From an uncultured Akkermansia sp. (GTDB lineage Bacteria; Verrucomicrobiota; Verrucomicrobiia; Verrucomicrobiales; Akkermansiaceae), in assembly GCA_947589295.1 (NCBI GenBank), contig CANQBZ010000018.1:1-45157 (forward strand): a stretch of DNA of 45,157 bases, in the 5' to 3' direction. This document shows, one piece after another, positions 43,701 to 45,157 of this stretch (its first letter is position 1; each line of letters starts with the position of its first letter). The position numbers and the translations under genes are program-made. The notes beneath the pieces were generated by a model that was not told the origin of the DNA, ran no database searches, and saw only the letters and a list, made by a program, of their open reading frames with translations.

Positions 43701-45157
43701 GCGAGCAGTCTGGGGGCTCTGACGGTAGGAGCGGGAGCGACATTCAGGATAGGCAGCAACCACACCGCGACCGTGACTTCGTTGGCGGGAGTGAGTGAGG
43801 GCTACGGCAGCATCACGGGGGATGGAACCCTGATTCTGACGGCAGCGAGCGGTCGGTTTGACGGCGCAGTGAGCAGCGTGCTGACGTATCAAGCAGAGGG
43901 GGGAACCTACACCCTCGGGACTTACAACGGGAGCGCCCTGACGGTGGGGAGCGGGACGCTGCAGATCAGCAAGCAGCTTGCGACGCCCGGAACGGTCACG
44001 CTGGACGGAGGCGAGTTGGAGCTGACGGATCGGGAAACAGCGGGTGCAGCCGACAGCATAGGAGCCTTGACCTCCGGATCTGACGCTTCTTCTGTGACGA
44101 TTGGCAACAACCGTGCACTGACCGTGAACACGCTGAGCGGGAATCTCGAGAGCCTGACGATGGGCAATCAGGCGAGACTCACGGTGCAGAGCGGCAATCT
44201 GAGTATCAGAGGTGCGTGGAACTGGGGCGAGGGAAGCACGTTGGCGTTGAGAGGGGAAAACGCTCAGATCACGCTGGGAGGGGGCATCCAACTACCCGGA
44301 GGAGGGAACAAGCTGACCATCGATCTCTCGGAGGCGCTGCTGGGAGGAAATGGTGGAAGGAGCGCTGGGGAATACCAGCTCTTCACGGGCGATGGACTGA
44401 GTCGTTTGCCGGAGGACTGGGCGGACAACTTTGCTTTCACGGTGGGTGAAAGAGAAGTTGGAGAAAGCTACTACAACGGACTCGCGTTGGATGGTACGGG
44501 GTTGCTGACATGGGACGATGCGGTTGGGAGCAACAACATGTATTGGGGAGCGAACGCGAGCGATGCGGAAGTCGTGCTGGGCGCTTCGGAAGAGGGCGAA
44601 TGGAGCGCCGAGCAGGGCGTGGCGGGGACAGAGGCGTGGGCAAACAATAAAAACATTTTCCTGCAACGCAACGAAGCCGGCAATGTGAGCGTGACCGTGG
44701 TGAATGGCGCAAGGATGAGAACCCTGAATATCTCCGGCAGCGCCACGTACGTGATGGAGGCGGGAGGGGAGGGTTCTGTCACGGTGACAGTGAACTCCAC
44801 CTTCACAAACCATGCCACGGTGAGCGTGGAAGAGAATGTCACAGTGAATGCGGAGGGAGGGTACACGGGAACCGGCACGCTGAAACTGGCGGGCGGCAAC
44901 GTGAGCGTGCGGACGGTGTCCACCGTGAACCGAGCCGACGTGACGGCTGGTACGCTGACCCTGGCCGCTGGCAGCACGATTACAGAACTGACCGGTACGC
45001 CCGGAGAGGGACAAGGAGCTTTGGTAACGAGTGAGGGAGCCCTCACCGTAGGCCAAGGCAGCTACGGCGGCGCGCTGAGCGTGGCGGGAGACTTGACCGT
45101 GACGGGCAACTTCACCTACGGCGGGCAGAATGGGAACGCGGGGGCATTGAATGTGGG
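28704..45157 (+). CDS. Giant secreted protein of autotransporter-associated beta-strand repeats (3' partial)
   Basis: One frame is open from ATG 28704 to the window edge (more than 5,480 codons). Its end is not in the window. A long signal peptide (about 1-52, MKLHLPTGLRKALLACLATL start, ending TPAQA-D) is followed by an acidic stretch (53-90). The remainder is Gly/Thr/Ser/Val-rich and beta-helical, with recurrent PATR-type motifs such as LTKTGGSSLTLSG, LTKAGSGTLTLTG and KGTGTQ...LTVSGGVLEF. LTW motifs start new modules at W109, W841, W1952, W2678, W3551, W4628 and W5270, and most modules close with a W.Y.LFD-like motif. Cysteines are rare. A C-terminal autotransporter barrel or anchor is expected but unseen. 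Surface adhesion is inferred only. Promoter not certain; three palindromes lie upstream. Confidence 0.9.
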   Translation, partial: MKLHLPTGLRKALLACLATLRRTPRAAATVASGTALLGAFSLLWSTATPAQADEEPPLAAPSGDELALGTESEDEEEQDPLAANSEEDILVLAATEGVMPLATGDALTWSGTAGTITLGTSTSASSDNDGWETSEATSVQGRDVILLGQPGEGDTNTVTVDGQGNEVSMGSLSVGGASDDTTKYVFKAGSTGQTLTITGALTFRAGDVTFGSAEGNTLSLSAGSIVISSGNVTFQGAGTFDVTGTLTLGSGAGVVIGEDSILTVGGLAGNSGGAYGTITGQGTLKLTAASGSYAGSIGSDFEFAGTASNSTYILTGSFSGSHLAVSQGKLQLQIAGNGNREVDLGGVILNVRAGSLEFLNAVGVTGTSTNGGTRYIVGGLTGSGTGLIGAPSGVFTTLVIDYNGSEKLKAEVNLIGPSSTYYMSLEKKGTGTQEIAGIKDGTKLFHVFSLAVTGGTLETTVETLETCGVVKVGNDDGNESGAHLIAKNWTASNYNGAGSAITVGQGGTIELSGELASAVAITVGGEVSVGEALKGTSTSGYTGAIVVNGGTLKVGEEHKGEGQTAGQSSLNDAWVHSLAVHGGEVNIAGSLVVQLNGGNAAITVDNGGQLTIGGQIANTYNYNDKTGNINVGAMDSKGTLKADMMVNAEHITVQYAGSSMTAMNGLNATLLSVTSGGTAMLTGALTITEGISVSGTDSKLVLGSSVTVNGEQTWTIGAGSKLEMTATGASLQVASSGYLNLKIVTDISEGCGKLSLSGAAMGALATMGENVRLTLGDFSPTQSWECLLFDTSADGWTAETALSMLTALLGVDYAGLEHNIVVDQSTGKVSYTIANPRNLTWSGSEGGGTWSNATNPDYQSNKPWKVGDDYVGFASYDHAFFIGGQGEGAITVDGYILVGSMNVSGGTAWSFRGSDATQDTVLLHGGLHLTQLGTQVSFGGNLAVTLGEITFANGEGGSGESKVTFDGTQAKLEGEIFSVSGAGTVEFTNSASLSFGSNVAYGLAIGNGTDKTIFRYTGSGALTLNSLEVQGGSEITIANGGAFRLNSGMTLSGGAKVTLGGGTDGFGSAVGGVVVIEGNGTVLTYAEGSYGFQQQAGTTVRSGATLIVANSGNKNFGPSTNGIQIDEGGVVELRDFGSLTNFWAHGNGTLKLAVGTALGGLGGTNFKLISDGNLAHLVLCDGTALVIGSSNDSNYTRAREYVVENGAALAFGADVMNPSGTTITVHIAGDGRQKRQGEIDHPSTTASYAALGLYNYSSWTSHGDRHAICSLNVVLDANASLGVGNNNADTGKIYVEMQGSIDFARHTLAKVGYGNLLLNGAFSASGESGVINVENGSITLAYTQNATALQNIDINLCGSIVGETAVSGALDVNESAAIGALYGSGSVTIADGKTLTLSNGSADQSFTGTLSGSGTLQVQGGALTLGTGFNVGNATPHIMVSDGGTLTLGYENGQTGGLLTMNGGALNVGTTATDVYTFAGLSGSGGAFSGNGKLVLNVGSGEQEFEGAIQSNYSLLLEKSGAGTQKVNGTGDSNLKELTVSGGVLEFAGNLTESNAADTYGVTVNNGGTLKVGNDTASKNLLTNRSVQVTGTGSTLFVTGNLTLNNWTDFTVTGGGSATVQGALGGNKSGSGAALVGQGQTGQVTVGGHSETNSIGALTLGKEGEGTPQTQRVGGLTVAGAVEGQTSSLTVYGNVDVYGYSSREVSSGNHTLEYGMQVIWGATGTISGALTVGKGFESGLALGGAEEGNTGTLTVGGLLTAHHLALAGNGSKLTANGGLTVTDAVNVTGGTLELGGTVSAGSLTVINGTVKALSGMTATRGQTWTLDAGGVLEVGDDTTLALSEGAAEWTLDIQVSESNAQGGQLKLTNDGLTVLSELSGLKLTLTGLTEQEGNWTYQLFDVSAMSGGDKGSMLTQFVREVLQDYSARGLSVNDQGLLTYNSALAGVHDLTWGNGEGPWQSGGGGWNDSSLGGGDGVFENGDNVTFTSTDDDMHTVGIVGAVDPGNMQVTDGTWTFSGGDLSVTGSLTIGTNDSGANVTFSGTGALAFNSGVTVKRQSSMTLDKTGNVNLGNVTVEAAGEFVTANHDTFCNYTTDWGAVSGPGSIVLRDLGGSFSTTGAYTAGSRENDGTKGLYGMLSGSTGIGSIVLRGNSVMATCNSDAGSVFGKVTDSVVVEDGASLWLYRVDNPLGDREKDEHIRTLYLCGDGGENHAAALRSQSINHSIAWDVSLAKSTDGATIQTDNNLTLSGGLTLGGKTLTKTGGSSLTLSGTVSGSGMIVVSGGTLNLAKGIDASGVAINLDNANAGINTTDGSGDRVTIAGITGTQAANIQGTWTIDTAGQTYEFSETVKRNVGGNEARWGVNLTKKGAGTQKFGAAESIYSLIVEEGTVEIGRWHIGEGAGWASTIVIGRVETDGDGGTYKAATLLLSGTSGANKIKSAGGALSLTVNKGGTLESKGDLSLENSGLSGTSVGAVSVHGGNLVVDGLFSVAGTAAITIDKGGSATLSGGLTASSVALSQGSLTLGGALNVANGVTASGGTLKLGTANVAESLAISLSGSAVLEMTEGTLTIGAGKTLTLTIDVASATEGGKLRLTDTVMNALLDLNDQINFSITGAHIGANWEYQLFDVDELSGTWSHTVAESFLKGLLNPGEGASLTVDEQGTVRYALYAASRDLTWTGSDTSHVWDTSAANWQAGGQTGQTFGEHDSVTFDNTATAKNVTVSGALTPGDIHVTGNSTYTFTGQNSASIAASGNLYVDAGSSASFSGLSLFSVVGGEITGSLKLESTVTGTKSLGSMTVGSNGTITITDGTASNWTRTALSGDGAVVLDASDIDGDTVTVNNNNNLFAALFAAGDANIQRDATHPGIGRFEVASGTTLDLNNNGIGKGLSLIQTLTVKEGATLQLSANVFDNSSKQGNYSKVGTIELAGSGATGSSGALTNGSTNVWVKWNVSLTNDATLHTDVHGTGGEDYFSFDGGAGAGNTPVKLSLNGHTLTFAVGVSGGKFRFTAGYGVEEGEAGTGIFLLNDGAKLYMDTDAGSTFANVGMQLQGNSTLQVNQNATFHYLEDANVLGESVTAAQVTGGGTLTLNYDTETAHADGRSFSGTINMTGALIKRGTGTQKVTGAGDSQVKKLTVSGGVLEFAGRLSVAGTSASDISTAGVTVSGGGTLSIGEKGAKDLSMNYYSLEVTGAGSSLSVIGNLQMNSWGNLTVKDGGEVTVKGRLYGNKRANSGNQYTYGVGQVTVGGHSEGKGSIGSLTLGTEGGSQTSYANGLTVMGSDGGQVSKLTVNGNLMVYGGSRTEVSSGNYTLEYGMQVGWGATGDISGTLTVGDSVCLSGLALGGEGDGNTGTLAVEGLLTAHHLALAGNGSKLTANGGLTVTDAVNVTGGTLELGGTVSAGSLTVINGTVKALSGMTATRGQTWTLDAGGVLEVGDDTTLALSEGAAEWTLDIQVSESNAQGGQLKLTDDGLTALSELSGLRLTLTGLETQEDGWTYWLFDVTGMTEEGKGKLTEFVKQVLQDYSARGLSVNDQGVLTYNSALAGVHDLTWGNGEGTWQSGGEGWNDSSLGGGVGVGVFENGDNVTFTSTDDDTHTVEIVGAVDPGNMQVTDGTWIFSGGNLIVTRSLTIGTDDSGANVTFSGEGDVVWQEGTTLTIGGNNGEATELHLAKSGSLTGGDAVIKGGATLFLEMGGDTSRNLAGTFTVEEDGTFVVKGYENYVHLPSSSSNTFKVQGEGTLKLVDIGGNQNANDNNNTTAATTYGNSNGSQGLYALLQNGTGISSLVLSGDTFIKTGSGSDATNVAAKIKDSIVIEDGASLLLTNWNGTMLSANATKDDGTKKTLYLSGSGDSGVAEKETKTHEYALGYGYGGGTEGSNTVAWDVSLEKSTSGATIDVNSGKTLTISGALNLAGQTLTKAGSGTLTLTGAVGLGNPGANSGVIVQAGTLTISGALNLAGQTLTKAGSGTLQLTGTVELGNLGANPGVIVRAGTLQIQGGTVIKGLVIKLESGDGGLNTDTSNNPVTIAGITGTQAANMQGTWTIDTAGKSYEFSGTVKRDATRDNDKRWGVNLTKKGEGAQKFGAAESIYGLTVEEGTLEIGRWYKDDGNQGQAGWANSIVIGGIAADEEGAYKVAKLLLSGSLENKIKNAYDALSLRVNEGGTLESKGDLSLEGSVGTVSVHGGELSVEGEFSVNGGAAITVNEGGKIQVEQLTAGGATVTLSGSAEDKQGKLVLAEGESQVRGLLVGAHGALELQEGVTLTASTLAGVEGQYGSITGPGTLKLTAASGSYGGSVGSNFTYDAAGGEYTLGSFSGSALTVAQGHLILESVLSDGSNVTLEHGAELSLASGGNAVGGLTVTDSGTLHMAGGTLIAALSGSGTLHVTGDFLAEDGTATLSVSGDTGTNVVVDLGDNITISSTGETTLKSVTGSGSISGNLTLSGTEADAAKAFAGTVDSASQVTVSGGSWTLGGGAQLAGAVTVNSGASLALVKGDTVELQHTLTLNGGLTAVGGDANAKATLSISMASSDEVAAIQLGGTVNGNLFEGITLTLTEEASGLSGFTDDNFNAWSYHLFDLPTSWVDDYSLTDFKADVVGALDASLLSGHSGWKFVLDDQGYLRIELAGTLVWNVGGANDTWSTTDANWGTGDHVPWEDDEAALFDDAEGEAITLSGELRASGVTVKHGTQWSFTAQDGGSLEVAGDLTVADGAALTVGAGTPITVGGNIALAGSLTLASDITFGGGITGSGPIARDASASDRTVYVLWSPGADSTWTDFTGKYGADALGTGVGYGVQLSGGSLTISGAATFNHDWKVSGSGTLTFGQGVSVASGANHSIIVEDASMVVTGNLEAGGVSSSITVDGGSLTVTGNLQQANGASTGSLTVLNGGRVTLGTETGSSHYAYVTGITVGAEGDSAASTVTIHGDVANGTGTVVVSDGGVLEIDGRLANSSQYNAATGAITIGNTTSSGTMSVGGAVLTSGVTIQGEGSSLTLKNAETAQASSLGALTVGAGATFRIGSNHTATVTSLAGVSEGYGSITGDGTLILTAASGRFDGAVSSVLTYQAEGGTYTLGTYNGSALTVGSGTLQISKQLATPGTVTLDGGELELTDRETAGAADSIGALTSGSDASSVTIGNNRALTVNTLSGNLESLTMGNQARLTVQSGNLSIRGAWNWGEGSTLALRGENAQITLGGGIQLPGGGNKLTIDLSEALLGGNGGRSAGEYQLFTGDGLSRLPEDWADNFAFTVGEREVGESYYNGLALDGTGLLTWDDAVGSNNMYWGANASDAEVVLGASEEGEWSAEQGVAGTEAWANNKNIFLQRNEAGNVSVTVVNGARMRTLNISGSATYVMEAGGEGSVTVTVNSTFTNHATVSVEENVTVNAEGGYTGTGTLKLAGGNVSVRTVSTVNRADVTAGTLTLAAGSTITELTGTPGEGQGALVTSEGALTVGQGSYGGALSVAGDLTVTGNFTYGGQNGNAGALNV
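33993..34307 (+). repeat. 315-bp perfect internal repeat, copy 1
   Basis: Identical to 38793-39107 at an offset of exactly 4800 bp. It lies in a longer, diverged duplication starting near 33240 and encodes part of one beta-repeat module. Confidence 0.92.
38793..39107 (+). repeat. 315-bp perfect internal repeat, copy 2
   Basis: Identical to 33993-34307. Flanking sequence on both sides is clearly diverged, so the identity has a sharp boundary. Confidence 0.92.
40411..40680 (+). repeat. 135-bp tandem duplication (45 residues, two copies)
   Basis: Copy 1 is 40411-40545 and copy 2 is 40546-40680. Each encodes one PATR-like unit (ISGALNLAGQTLTKAGSGTL, then a GNxGANxGVIVxAGTL end). The related single unit in the other module, near 35450-35570, is not duplicated. 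Confidence 0.85.

Noticed and set aside
29925..45056. Many minus-strand frames up to 277 codons under the giant gene
   Set aside because: They are shadows of a Gly/Thr/Ser-rich repeat gene, rich in Pro/Ser/Val without family motifs, and the plus frame is continuous with a signal peptide.
28704..45157. CRISPR array or satellite DNA in the repetitive right half
   Set aside because: Repeats are in-frame protein repeats of varied length, with no regular spacer/repeat pattern.

Overview
The window looks like a chromosomal segment of a host-associated Verrucomicrobiota bacterium, probably close to Akkermansiaceae. The reasons are a very large passenger-type protein built of autotransporter-associated beta-strand (PATR-like) repeats, outer-envelope lipoproteins next to a DUF3472 protein and a glutaminyl-cyclase-like M28 enzyme, and moderately high GC. 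The lineage is inferred from gene content, not from a marker phylogeny.

Layout. Bases 1-204 are the end of a Ppx/GppA-type phosphatase. Bases 205-1700 are an AT-richer accessory stretch with a dispersed repeat and three small unknown genes. Bases 2076-6496 (minus) hold the glycine cleavage operon gcvT-gcvH-gcvP, with a terminator-like hairpin between gcvH and gcvP. An initiator tRNA gene follows (6637-6710) with a clear promoter and terminator. Bases 6979-12356 (minus) hold a small membrane protein, yggS, an RRM RNA-binding protein, and a pair of DegP-like proteins, one with an intact catalytic triad and one degenerate. Next are nrdR with a coupled unknown gene, a DUF3472 protein, speA (arginine decarboxylase), a glutaminyl-cyclase-like lipoprotein, parB, hisC, an unknown lipoprotein, a thioredoxin-fold protein without CxxC, tRNA-Leu(UAA), carB, an MscS channel and hemC. 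From 28704 to the right edge one open frame runs to the end of the window: over 5,480 codons of a secreted beta-helical giant whose C-terminus lies outside.

The most striking regulatory pattern is that eleven genes have a sigma70-type -10 element only 6-9 nt upstream of the start codon, ten of them with a recognisable -35 at 16-18 nt spacing. Transcription would then start at, or within about 2 nt of, the start codon. Leaderless or near-leaderless mRNAs seem to be the default here. The exceptions are informative: speA and carB, both in arginine metabolism, share a 14-nt promoter motif and have short leaders, while the giant surface protein has a long AT-rich upstream region with three related palindromes. 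A second copy of the roughly 240-bp repeat from the left end lies in inverted orientation just upstream of hemC. In both copies the repeat runs directly into the -35 box of a leaderless promoter.
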